A DNA stretch of 64,000 nt from Asterella californica (Eukaryota; Streptophyta; Marchantiopsida; Marchantiales; Aytoniaceae): the NCBI GenBank assembly GCA_036924285.1, contig JAYKYS010000005.1, positions 8,680,001 to 8,744,000 of the forward strand, read 5' to 3'. Each line of letters begins with the position of its first letter. Position 1 is the stretch's first letter. Positions 10,601-21,240 of this stretch are shown here, one piece after another. Made by a program: the position numbers and the translations under genes. A model generated the notes under the pieces. That model was not told the origin of the DNA. It made no database searches and saw only the letters and a program-made list of their open reading frames with translations.

Positions 10601-12350
10601 CGCAATTGAGAGCTCATGGTTTGAAGTTGCATCTTGAGAAATGTAAATTCTTCTAGGATCAAGTGGAGATCTTGGTTACACTACCTCCTCAGAGTTGAGA
10701 GTACAACAAACAAGGGTTGAGGTGATTGCACGCATTTCATGTCTTACAGATGTGAGTCGAGTTTGAGCATTTGTTGGTTTGACGAACTTATATCGTCGGT
10801 ATGTGAAAAGATTTAGTGCAATTACAAAGCCTTTGACCAAGTTAATCAAGGTGGACCAAGAGTGGCAGTGGGGAGATGAGCAAGAGCGAGCTTTTCTAGA
10901 CCTCAAGGATAGGTTGACATCTGCTCCCATCTTGAAGAGACCTATTGGGGACGTACGTTCCAACTGCATACTGATTGGAGTATGTTGGGACTTGGAGCGG
11001 TGCTTGCACAAAAGGTTGATGAGGAAGTGAGTTCGTTGTGCGTATGCTGGTTGCTCCAACAATTCGATAGAGTCAAAGTATAGTTCATACGAGAGAGAAT
11101 GTTTGGTTGTAGTGTGAGTTGTAACACACTTTCGCTGTTATTTGTTCCAGAACCTCTTTACTCTCATTAGTGATCACTAGCCGCTCAAGTGATTAATGAA
11201 GTCTGACAAACTTACGGGAAGCTTGCACGATGGGCTCTACTTCTGCAAGAGTACGACTACCAGATAGTTCATAAGCATGAGATAGCGAACAAAGATGTAA
11301 ATGGTTTGAGTAGAAATCCATGTACGAGTCAGGAGGATGATACAAGAGCTCGTATGTTGGTTCTAGATGATCATGTGACAGCTGTCATGAGTCAGGGAGT
11401 AGATGATGAGTCCTCAAATGCGAAAGATAATGATGTTCAATTGATCAACAAGACATCCATGATGATGTGATTGTTATGGAATATCTATGTATTGACGTCG
11501 TGGTGGGCACAGTAAGTGCTAAGGAGCAGATGATATTCTTCAGCGAGCCAAGAGATTTCGGTGTGAAGAGAAACACGTTCTTCAGATGTGGACAGATGAT
11601 AGAGAGCGTGTTGTACCACATTCGTCGAAGAGCACAATTACTTCCACTGTCCACGAGGAGTTGAGGTTTTTGGAGAGAAGCGCACGTATAGCTTACTCCA
11701 AGGACCATATTGGTGATACGATATGCACACCGATGTGCAACAATTTGATACGATGTGCGATCTTTGATCGAATACGAACATCATTCGTGCTCCTACTCCA
11801 TAGTTACATCCCTTACCAATTATGAAATTAGGATATGGTGGACTTTGGACTTTTTGAGACCTTTACCGTTGACATACGACATGACCGATATATGTTGGAC
11901 GGTGGAGTATTTTTCCAAGTGGATTGAGTTGGTGGTACTACTAGACAAGAAAGTGAGGATGTAGCCCATGCTTTTCTAGATCGAGTGTTGAGTCTTTTTG
12001 GTGCACCAGCCAAAGTGTTGACTGACCAGAGTATGGAGTTCCATGATGAGTTTCAGCCTTGTGTGATCAGGCGCTTATTGATCATTGTACTATATCTCGA
12101 GATCACCCTAAGGTTGATGGCTCGGCAGAAAAAGTTGTTCAAACGGTGAAGAGAGAATTGCGCAAGTATGGCTTGTAGAAGAGTAATCATGAAAATTGAG
12201 ATCTTCAGTTACCATGGTTGGCTATGGATTATAGTTTCAATCAACAAGCATCCTTTGCATCCTTCTCACAATACTTTCTGCTATACGATCGAGAATCAGA
12301 TTTTCTTGCAGTCATTCGTCGTGATTCTGCTGAGGTTGTGAATCTTGATG
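10600..12350 (+). pseudogene. Gypsy RNase H and integrase (decayed)
   Basis: The RT connection/RNase H part reads FVGLTNLYRRYVKRFSAITK, LTKLIK, WQWGDEQERAFLDLK (10,767-10,910), then YERECLVVV and a tether to about 11,300. The integrase zinc-finger region is eroded (KRTYSLLQGPYW at about 11,679-11,715). The core has VEYFSKWIELV (about 11,905-11,935), FGAPAKVLTDQS (about 11,999-12,034, second catalytic Asp) and CDQALIDHCTISRDHPK then DGSAEKVVQTVKRELRKYGL (about 12,065-12,176, third acid). Frame changes and stops occur throughout. The order RT-RNase H-IN is the Ty3/gypsy order. Confidence 0.8.
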
Positions 12351-12360
12351 ATCGAATATG

Positions 12361-12890
12361 TGAGTGAGAGTATATTCTCAACGACCTGAGATGTTTCAGC
12401 GAGTTATGTCGATGACATTTGAGAACTTGTCGATTGCTCAACATAGAGATATGTTACGGTATGCGACTATTCGAGGAGGAGGTTATCGACCATCGATTCG
12501 TAAGTTCCATCCTGACGATTACATGTCAACAAACACACCGATGACATTGGATGTGATTGCAAGACGTACTATCTTACGAGTGTGTGAGGTTTTACTGTCT
12601 ATTGTTCTCGTGTTAGAAGACCGTGATGGTGTAAGTTGGAAGTATCATGTGCGTAATTGTGCATCATGTCATCTTCTTAATATTGACGGTTCTGTGGATC
12701 AAAGCTTGGCGATTGTACGTGCAAGCTTGAGGTGTATGTTTTATGGATTTACTAGTGGAGCGATCACTATGTTGTTATATGATGGTTGTTCGAGAAGATG
12801 ACACATGTCACGTTTGACACCACCTCTCATCATAGTTTCTTAAGGACGGTGGATATGTCCTTGTTGCAATTAGCGGGGTAGCTCATTTGA
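12361..12890 (+). pseudogene. Integrase C-terminal region and PHD-like finger
   Basis: The frame at 12,364-12,801 has FENLSIAQHRDMLRYATIRGGG, a linker ending in CASCHLLNIDGSVDQSLAIV, and then a C4HC3-like finger. Its Cys/His positions are CMFY at 12,733-12,744 (second Cys replaced by Tyr), YDGC at about 12,778-12,789, HMSRL after a TGA in place of Trp, and WICPCC just before a TAG at 12,871. The spacing and the MLLYDGC and PPL-x-GRWICPxC signatures are those of PHD fingers, which in intact proteins often bind histone H3 tails. Here several ligands are lost and two stops intervene, so it is a remnant. Confidence 0.6.
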
Positions 12891-13035
12891 CCTTCACGTG
12901 ATATGGATTGCAGACAGATGATTAACGATGCGATGATGTAGCACCCGGTCTCTTGATATTCGCACTGAAGAAAGTGCATCTCACATAATTGGATCAGATG
13001 ATTATGTGGAGCTTGAGAGATCAAACCGCTAGCTA

Positions 13036-13150
13036 GGGACGATTGTGGTATACTTGTGTATGTGTATGACACTTTGTGCTTATTATGTATATGTGGTTTG
13101 TAGTTTAGACAACGATGTATGTTGTGTAGTGATGTGTATGTGCACGACAG
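13036..13150 (+). repeat. Direct repeat, copy 1
   Basis: About 110 bp of TGT/TATG-rich sequence (TGTATGACACTTTGTG, then TTTGTAGTTTAGACAACGATG) is repeated with a few differences at 13,438-13,546. The copies are about 400 bp apart and follow the PHD-like end of the gypsy element. They may be a duplication within the element's 3' untranslated region or LTR. Confidence 0.7.
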
Positions 13151-13437
13151 GTGTCATGTCATTTTCACCAGTTGTTAGTTCGACCAGACTGCGAAGTGAC
13201 ACGTGTCGTTAGTACCGTTAGCGGAGTTTCTTGAATTGAGATCACCAAGGAGTATATTTCGAGTTGGAGCTTGTAGTCTCTCACTTTTTCTCGAGTTGAG
13301 TCTTCAAGCTCTTAGCTGTGGTAGATGCGCTTAGTAAGTAGAACTAGGATTCTCACAATCACATAGTGGGTTTGGTTTGATTCGTGAGTGATATGTTGTC
13401 CGTTGGCAAGTGTTTATGCATGTGTTCTCAGATTATT

Positions 13438-13546
13438 TTGATATACTTATGTATGTGTACGACACTTTGTGTGCTTGTTATATGTATGTGATTTGTAGTT
13501 TAGACAACGATGCATGTTGTATAACGATATGTATGTGCACCACAGA
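13438..13546 (+). repeat. Direct repeat, copy 2
   Basis: Second copy of the repeat at 13,036-13,150. It shares the TTTGTAGTTTAGACAACGATG core and ATATGTATGTGCACNACAG at its end. Differences are scattered substitutions and small indels, so the duplication is not recent. Confidence 0.7.
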
Positions 13547-13759
13547 GAACAGAAGAAAATGAAGCTAAATTCAACAATGAATATGTAATAACACAGAGTG
13601 ACCAGATCCTCCATCGAGTCATGGCGTTGCAAAGGACTTTTTCTTCCCTTGTGTTTCTTTGAATTCTCATTTTATCTTTTCACTTGGATGGGAAAGTTAA
13701 GGTATGTATTTCCTTTTGTACATGGTTTACATAGTTTTTCATGTATACTAAAGAGGTTT

Positions 13760-13802
13760 GAGGAAATTAACGACCGCGTCTAAAGCGGTCGTTAATTTCC
13801 TC
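13760..13802. repeat. Perfect 18-bp stem-loop (transposon-end-like)
   Basis: Arms GAGGAAATTAACGACCGC (13,760-13,777) and its exact reverse complement (13,785-13,802) enclose the 7-nt loop GTCTAAA. The exactness contrasts with the decayed surroundings. The GCGGTCGTTAATTTCC type of sequence resembles subterminal hairpins of plant CACTA-like DNA transposons, but no CACTA end or target duplication was located, so the assignment is tentative. Confidence 0.8.
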
Positions 13803-15310
13803 CGTGTTCCGACGCGTGATCCAATGTGGCAAGCGTTTGTGGAACTCCCGAATAACGAACTATGGTTAGATGAATATGCAAAGAGTGGAGATAGATAACG
13901 ATATCTTTATTATTTGATCTTGGTGTAAGTAAGCAAAATAGAAACCTTCATAACGCAAAGTGGAGTTATACAAATCGAGAAAAGGATAAGGATAATCAAT
14001 AGTATCACTAGTCATTAGATAAAAGGGAAAAGGAAATCTACTCAAAGGAATCTTGCGTATTACATAAATTACTGAAGGGAGTGCTTTATCATCAGATTTT
14101 CACATGAATCATGTATAAATTTCTGAATGTTAACGTACCGTAGTCCCTACGTAATGGTAACCATTTTGACATTTTATTTTGAGTTTATTTATCTATCTCT
14201 CTATCAAACCCTAACCCTAATCTATCAAATTCTTCATCTTTATAACGGTAACTAAATTGTGGTATGTCAACTTCGGGAACTAAACATATCTAGTATGGTT
14301 TATCAGTTTCCCGAGCTTTTCTTTTGTACTTGACCAGTTTCGGAAACAAGATGGATGGTTTATCTTATATAAACAACTGAAAAATACAAAGAAAAATAGA
14401 CTAAATAATTCATGTAGAATCGTCCCTCCAGTTAATTAACATTCTCAAATATCTGTTTAGGTTTTGGAAGTCAATTTTAAACTACAAAGGAAGATAAGAT
14501 ATAAATAATTTATGCAAAGTAATTGCTGTAGTTAAGTAACATTTACAGTTATCTGTTTAGATCTTAAAGCAATTGAGGGTTAGTAAATTCAAACAATTGC
14601 AACTCTAGTTTGAGATATCTCTTTTCTTTTAAGTAGATTCCAACCAATTATAAAGCGCCACGGCATCATGAGCACAAACTCACCCAAGTAACTTAGGGAA
14701 CACCTTCAAAGGATATACACAACGAAATATATAGATTAAAATTTACTTTTATGGAGTTTCATTAAAAACAAACGATACAAGATGAAACATAAGAGAAAAT
14801 ATTTTAGTCGTTATCTACCTCTTTCCTAAGATGTAAGAATACTTGTATAATGTACTGGGGTCGCATGGACAAAATGGAGCGCCTATTTTACAGTAAAACT
14901 TATGTCTGTATACATATTTACTAACGCGGACAAGATTAAATCGCTGTTCCTTTATTTGGATATATTTTAAAATATTTATAACCACATTTGACAATTAATT
15001 CTCCGACTCTAATTGTCATTATATTACTCATAATATTTAATACATAACACTTCCGTCTGTTTGAATTTTAAAATAATATTTATGTACTCAAAACGTTTCA
15101 AAACGATTGTAACAAGGGATTCTAAATGAATATTACCAAACAGTTTTGTTGGATATATTGCTCTTCAGGCGGTCTTCTCTAGTTTCCATGTCTATTAATT
15201 TCGACTCTGTAGCGTCCTCGCGCTCTACTGCCTCAGATGTGTCCTTGACGCTTCCAAATGCAACAACACGAGATAGATACACTTCACGGAGGACCAAACG
15301 CTGACCAACC
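13803..15310. other. AT-rich intergenic region
   Basis: No gene, RNA or clear transposon seen. A short CCCTAACCCTAA at about 14,208 is too short to be telomeric. The base composition turns AT-rich compared with the retroelements to the left. Confidence 0.5.
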
Positions 15311-15417
15311 ACGATCAAATGCTATCTGTTGTGTTCTCGAGTTGACCTGTGAAGATGAAACAGCTGATTAGGTACGATCAAGTGCTATCTGTTGTGTTCT
15401 CGAAATGACCTGTGAAA
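15311..15417. repeat. Tandem duplication, 63-bp period
   Basis: ACGATCAAATGCTATCTGTT... at 15,311-15,355 recurs at 15,374-15,417 with three or so differences (ACGATCAAGTGCTATCTGTT). The repeated segment is about 45 bp. It lies downstream of the metallo-hydrolase gene and may be in its 3' untranslated region. The rest of 15,418-16,293 shows no supportable exon. Confidence 0.7.
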
Positions 15418-16293
15418 GTGATTCGATTCTGTTTCTTGATGCCTCAACTTGGAAAGGTCCGCTCGGCATCTTTCATGATTCCTTCCATCCAGGAATGAAC
15501 CGCGAACCTGCATTCTCTCCCGTGAATAATAGCTGCAACGTAAGGACCAATTAACGGACAGACCTACCAAACCATCTACTAGACATGAACGATATATAAC
15601 TCGTAATATAACTCGGGAAACCATGGCACTGTGCTAGTAAACTGATGTAGCAAGGCAAATCTCTGGTGTAGAAAGTAATCTTCTTCCCTTGCAGTTTGCT
15701 CTAGGTGCCTCCCAAACTTAAGATATATCATCCCTATCTTAATGTAAAATCTACCAGCAGTCTGAACGCGGCTCGTGACTTCACTGCGATGCACTTCCCT
15801 CTTGAAGTGTACAAGGTTACATTCGGTCTAGAAAGCAAAAGTTGCTGCGATGTTTGAAGGACGATTCCTTTGGAAATCCCCAAATGTGTAGTCAATCCTC
15901 CCCATCTACTTCCATTCGCAAGGAACTTCATGCGTTAATGAAGCCGATACCGTCCCACTTCAACACAAGCCACCTTGAAGTGCCTTAATATGCAACATAA
16001 CAGTCCAAAGCTCCACACAGGAACGGTGCTTCGAAGCCCACTCCGAAACAATGATGGCTCAGTTGGTATTGATCACGACCACGCTCAGTGGAGAACTGCA
16101 CTTTGCGGTGAATCTCTATAGCCTTCGTAAAGTGATGTTGATTATTCAACAATGTGTTAAAGTCCAACCTAGATTACAGGTGCAATCAAGAAATATTACG
16201 TATGCTCCCACTTTTTCTCTCACGAGGGCAGAAAAAATATCCGAACATATATCGACTCATGTATTAGATCTGCAAAAAGTCCTTCCTGTAAGA

Positions 16294-19200
16294 CTATAAT
16301 GTAACCGGTATCCTCATGCCGTCAAAACTTAACTGCAGATCCAACCCCTCCTCCTTCCCGATTTTCTCTAGGTGGGCGCTAATTCCATCATGGTCCATGG
16401 TGTGCATCATCCCTGGTCCATCCGGTATTCAGAGACTTTCAGGAACACAAGGATACAACTTTTGTCCTTGACACGGTAAGTATACTGTTCTCATGCGGTT
16501 ACATGTTTCAAGGTGAAACTGAAACATGTCACAAAAGGAGTACGTGGAACTACTTGAAGCTATCTTTCACTAATTGATGCAAAGATTTACTAGGAAAGGA
16601 ATAGAGCTTTTCCATGCCTCCAATTCTAATTTCAGTCTTTGTGAAACTCACCGGTGAAAAGGGTTCGTTGAGGCCTTATCTTCCGAACTTCCTCAAGAGC
16701 CTGAAGGACGAAGAAGTCAGGACAGCACAAGGTCTACGCTAAGCATAGCCACCATGCACGTCCATGTCCGATCTCCAAAGGCAAGAGGAACACATATTTA
16801 TACTGGCCGGAAATCTCACTTACTTAAGGCAATCCAAAGTGAGTGGTAGTGGTTCGATCTGTTCTTACAGCATCCGGACATCATAGTTGAATACATACGG
16901 TAAACAACAGAACAGAATACCACTTACTTGTGGTAACCCAAAATGGGTAGTACTGGATCGATCAGGTCTTAGAGCATCCTGAAATCATGATCAACCATGC
17001 ATCAACCAAGCTGCATGCTGGTAGGGGTAACGCAAAGGAAACTTTCGCCACCGGGAGATAGCTGATAGTTGGATCAATGTATGTACTGATGAATCCAAAA
17101 TGTCGAGTTGCTAACACGTTTACGCGCAAAAAAACTCCTTACCAGGATGAGAAGTTCACAGTTCTCAAGTGAAGGGTAAGTGTCCTCCGGAATTTCACTC
17201 ACATCACTGTCGACAAGTCCACAATACAACACGTTAGTGAACAAAACGATGGAAAACTGCCAACACCAAGACTTAACAACTGACTGAAAGGACAGTGAAA
17301 GTGGATAAATGTTACATTTTTCCACCTTATGTAGCAGACATTTCCAACTCGAAAACCAAGCGATCGATAACCCGGCCCATGCCACACAGGAAGGGGAATC
17401 ACCTGCAAAACAAAAGGGTTGACGTACTCAGGCCGTAATCAGTTTGAGGATACTCGAGAAGTTCCAGAGAGAGAGAGAGTATGCGAAGGAGAAACTCTTT
17501 AATCGCAGCTCAAGAAATAGAATCACCTTCAGGCCATGCACATAGAATGGCTCCTCTGTGATCAGCTTAAAGTGGAGCTTTGAGACGGCAGTTCCCTTTG
17601 TTATAACGCTTGGATCCACAAGATAGTAGTGGGACTTGGACATAACCTACTCAGGGACATACTCGGTAAGTCAGAACAAAAGTAAGAGAAACAAAAGGAG
17701 TAGAAGAGTAGACTACATGATAGTCCTGCAGGCTGCTAAACGTAATGGTAGGATTGCGTTCAATCTGCAACAGCAGACTAGTGAGAAGGAGGGTTTACAT
17801 CAGTTGTTCTTGCGCAATGGTGAAAGTTCAGAGACGGCAACTCATGCACATCTCGAGAGGCTAGAAAGGGCTTATAACCTCAATATCTCGTCGAGTAACG
17901 TAAATAGGAATCGATTCTTGGACATTATTGGTCCAATCTCGTAAATCATCCAACCCTGCAACAAGGAGACGACTTCAACTTTTTAAATATGGTTTAACAG
18001 AAACCATCTGATATGCAATCGGCTAAATAACTAAAGACCAATACTTCGAGACAAGGACAAGCTTGAAGCAATTTTTAGCGGTCCTGCGAATTGGTTACGC
18101 GAAGGCCAAATAAGAAACACGCTTCAAGGCTAGTCAAGTGTCCAAGAGAACATACCTCCTACGGCATCAGCATGAGAATGTGTAATGATAACTGAATCTA
18201 GGTTACGAATCCTGTAAGAGAAAACAGTAGCGAACGTATTACTTACAAGAGCTGTCCGCTCGTACGACAAAGGAGGTCCATTTTCTAACAGAGCATTCAG
18301 AGAACTCTAAATAAACACCCATAGCCCGTATTGTCAATGGAGAACAGCTTACTCAAAAATGAACTTGCAGCTTGATCTACGATGTTCATCATTTATTCTT
18401 ACAGGAGAACTCCAGAGTTATTAACGCAAAAGAATAATCCAAAGATTTACGCAAGAGCTTTAGTCCCAGAGAATAAAAAACCATTTTGTACACTGCCAGC
18501 CCGTTGAATATGTCAACAGTGAGGCAGACACTCACCCATAATGTGGGAACCACTGGAGAGCACTGTGGTAGAAGAATCTACACCATCGAGTAAAACAGGC
18601 AAATCTTCAATAAATGATCCAGAAGGCATCGACTGTGTTCTTACTCGTACACAGAAACTGAAGCTCCAAGCAGCAGAATATAGCAGTAACTAGCCTCTTA
18701 GACCTCTCTTCCGCCTATTTGAAACGCAACCGGTCAACGTTCCAAGTCCCAAACGACGAAACATAGGTGAAGAAACTCAAGAGCCCTCCCAAAACTGCAA
18801 TTCAGAGAGTCGTACTTGCCAGCATCTATAAGAATGTTACGCCTGATACCATCTGCTGCCGCGTATCTCACCACAAGACTCGTATTACGACGCCTGTTCT
18901 TGTTTCCAAGCTTCGTTGCTCCCCAACAAACCTGTATGAGACAAAGAATAGTACATGAGTTAGTCGACTAGGAAACTTCATTTGCTGTGGTATCGAGTTC
19001 CCGGACGTGCAGGAATCCCCGACAGCCCGCCTCAACAGGAACTCTTCAGCTCAGAAAGAGAATTTCACGCTTATAAGTTACTACCAGTTAAAAACACTAG
19101 ACAGGTTCAACAGGGAGGAAGAAATTAGCTATAACAGTGAAGTTGAACCCCTGTGCCAAAAATGCAGGCATGTCTTTGCCGTCTTACGCTTGTGCTATGC

Positions 19201-19752
19201 GTACACTGGCACGAACTGAGCTCAGTCATTTTCTGATTTGACAAGCGAATCCACCAAAAGATCCTTATCGTAACATTACGTATGTATGAACTACAACAGC
19301 TTCCACAAAACCGGATTCTGAGATTTGCTTACCGGGCATCGCATGGAAGTGTGAGTGAGACAGCTAACTCGGGGCACACCCTCACTTGTTCCTGTTCCCA
19401 AAAATATCAGATCCGAAGTTCTCACTTGGGAATCGTTCTCGCCATGCTGCTGTGGTACGCCTAGAACCCCATCTACGAATGCATGTGACGGAGTCACTAC
19501 AGTCTGTGAGGAAATATCCACTAGAGCTGGTTCGGACTTGGAGCGCACGTTCAGATTCCATACTCCTTTGTTCCGTCGACCAGGGGAGTTCAAGCTTTTC
19601 ACGCACTGGCCGTCGAATTGAGAATGTTTACAGCGTAGGAGCCAAGGTGGAACGGACGGCTGCAAAGAGATTGAACGTTTGTATGTTCTCTGAAACTGGA
19701 TCACAACCCGGGATGCACAAAGCGTGAAGCCGTGAACCCTCACACTCTGCAT
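16294..19752 (-). CDS. Metallo-beta-lactamase-fold hydrolase (PhnP / C777.06c type), 11 exons
   Basis: Hand-built minus-strand exons: 19752-19333, 18931-18816, 18577-18536, 18211-18156, 17955-17879, 17646-17527, 17402-17326, 17206-17143, 16978-16928, 16700-16652 and 16412-16294 (TAG). They give 396 residues, and all introns are GT-AG with conserved frame. Key blocks: IFLGTGTSEGVPRVSCLTH (start of the MBL fold), NILIDAGKFFYHSALQWFP, the metal-binding HSHAD motif in IITHSHADAVGGLDDL, HYYLVDPSVI, PLPVWHGPGYRSLGF, CYISDVSEIPEDTYP, DALRPDRSSTTHFGLPQ, RTLFTGMMHTMDHD, and a SFDGMRIPVTL end. The family contains metal-dependent phosphodiesterase-like hydrolases; the plant substrate is not known to me. 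The first 100 residues are Arg/Ser-rich and low in acids, like an organelle transit peptide (inference). The ATG at 19,752 is the first in the open frame. The frame continues upstream to about 19,880, so a further 5' exon (for example 20,275-20,103) cannot be excluded. Donors GTTATA and GTGGAA are weak. Confidence 0.9.
16824..16874 (-). pseudogene. Dead tandem copy of exon 9 in an intron
   Basis: Read on minus, these 51 bases encode DAVRTDRTTTTHFGLP followed by TAA. They parallel the functional exon at 16,978-16,928 (DALRPDRSSTTHFGLPQ), 104 bp upstream in the gene. The acceptor CAG of the real exon is CCG here, and the last codon CAA has become TAA; the donor GTAAGT is intact. It is an exon duplication that lost its splice acceptor. 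It is not usable as a mutually exclusive exon in its present state. Confidence 0.85.
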
Positions 19753-20455
19753 CTCTTCCCTTCCGTAGCGATAGGGATTCCTCTTATCTTCAGATTGAGA
19801 TGTTTTATCTCGCAGGGCAACTTTTAACAAACCTCTGATATCTTTTCCAAGAAACAGAACTGCAATCCCCTTTGGAGTGACTCACTGCTTCACGTCAACT
19901 GAGAGTATTCACATTTAATGACCTTCAATCCTCGATACAGAATGAATAACCTGCTCTCCAGTGTCTAATCGCAAAGGTACGAGGTTCAATCTATCTCTTT
20001 CTTCGTACATCGACAGCGGGCTCGTAACACTTGAATTCCTCGTCCACTTTCCGTCCTTGCCGTCCTTTGATCAATCTGCCGCTTGGTTCTTTCCACGATC
20101 CTTTAATCGGATCGGTGCAGTGTTGAGTCCAAATTGTTGCAATTCGGTATCGGCAATGCTAGGATGTAAAGAGACGGAGTGAGGGACCTGACAGGTTCCT
20201 GCCACTTCCGTTCCAGGAGAATCTTAGGAGATGCTCTTTGCCTCAGCGAAGCGGCTGCCATGAGCCACAAGCAGTCTGCTGCCGATGGAAGAATCTCCGG
20301 CGAGATGGTGGGGACCACTCGAGCGAATCATGATGAAGGCTGTTAGGGAATGGTATTCGGGAGAAACACCGTCCCGTACTGTTTTTTATGAACTCTACAG
20401 TGTTTTTATCGATTAACAAACTAATGCGCGCTTGTGTGTGATTAATTAGCTTACA
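19753..20455 (-). promoter_or_regulatory. 5' region of the metallo-hydrolase gene
   Basis: Moderately GC-rich sequence upstream of the first exon. A minus-strand open frame from ATG at about 20,261 to 20,103 begins MAAASLRQRASPKILLERK, a composition typical of organelle targeting sequences, so it could be an upstream coding exon. No TATA box or splice junction could be fixed. Confidence 0.35.
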
Positions 20456-20546
20456 AGAGTGTCTTTTTCTAATACATTAGACTAAGCAAGGATCCAAAGC
20501 ATGCGGCCAGTATTTCTTTTCTAAGGTATTAGACTAAGCAAATAAT
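20456..20546 (-). repeat. Two tandem SINE-tail-like pieces
   Basis: The minus-strand word CTTGCTTAGTCTAATG followed by A-rich sequence occurs twice here, at about 20,470-20,495 and 20,520-20,540 (GCTTAGTCTAATACC). It occurs again in the SINE candidate at 21,085-21,240. The two tail copies sit head to tail and share CATGC-type flanks. Confidence 0.5.
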
Positions 20547-21084
20547 ATCTTGCCCCACGGTCTTGTACAAGAACAGAAAAACTACAAAAATGATACAAAT
20601 ACAAAACTCAAGGAAGAGAGGAAAAACATTTCTGTTTTACTGTAGTGTACGTGGGTGGTTTCATCAATTAATACAAGTCTTAATTTATATTGAAGGAAGC
20701 GGGGAAAATCTTGTGTTCTATTGCAATGACAATCCGCGGCGGGTTTCGTGCAAGTCAAAAAAAACTCAGTGTAAATTTAAATCTCTATATTTAAAAATAT
20801 AATTTAAACTACTCTTAAATGAACAAAACAAGTGGTCTCTACAAACCAGAAAAATCATAATCACAGTGACAGTAAGTGGAACCTATTCAACTATAACTCA
20901 AGTCTTATGACGAATGAAAAAAATTTTAAAACATTAATTTAGAGCCAACCTTTCCTAAGAGAAAGATTAACTCTTAATTACGTCTCATGTACTGTTCCAA
21001 CTGTACATGAGGTGAATATACAGTCTCTACAAATATCCGCTTGTAAAGGGGAGCTGGTTGCTATTTCCTAAATCTAGAAAGAGA

Positions 21085-21240
21085 GTATTTTTTTTCAAAA
21101 CATTAGACTAAGCAAGTATCCTAAGCCTGCGATCGAGGCTGCACAGTAGGACACCGAGGATCTTAAAATAAAATCAACATCAGGATTCGAACCAAGGACC
21201 TCCTACTCCTAATCTCGAGTTCTCACCACTATGTTATTAA
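21085..21240 (-). mobile_element. tRNA-derived SINE candidate
   Basis: On minus, the head contains TAGTGGTGAGAACTC (RNA polymerase III A-box-like, about 21,235-21,220), and GGTTCGAATCC (perfect B-box, about 21,195-21,185) follows. Next comes a tRNA-unrelated body, the shared CTTGCTTAGTCTAATG block, and an A-rich end at about 21,085-21,095. A-box, B-box, body and A-tail is the SINE layout. A genuine tRNA is unlikely because no acceptor stem pairs around the boxes. No target duplication was verified. Confidence 0.55.

Larger units (their letters stand above)
6880..12890 (+). mobile_element. Ty3/gypsy element with cytosine methyltransferase and PHD-like finger (decayed)
   Basis: One plus-strand polyprotein can be followed in order. 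First comes an N-terminal conserved segment (6,957-7,165), then a C5-cytosine methyltransferase (about 7,166-8,125) and a linker (about 8,330-8,510). RT follows (8,600-8,875, resuming about 10,450-10,600), then RNase H (about 10,760-11,300), integrase (about 11,660-12,350) and a degenerate PHD finger (12,733-12,867). A 1.5-kb LTR-like insertion at 8,876-10,372 interrupts RT. From about 7,420 to 8,875 the frame is constant and broken only by stops, many explicable as CAG/CGA to TAG/TGA. There are frame shifts between 7,170 and 7,420 and in the integrase. No flanking LTRs of its own were identified. Confidence 0.85.

Noticed and set aside
14203..14222. Telomere-like CCCTAACCCTAA
   Set aside because: Only two units, not the plant CCCTAAA repeat array, and surrounded by ordinary AT-rich DNA.
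17636..17944. 102-codon plus-strand frame
   Set aside because: It is antisense to exons 5 and 6 of the metallo-hydrolase and has no independent motif.
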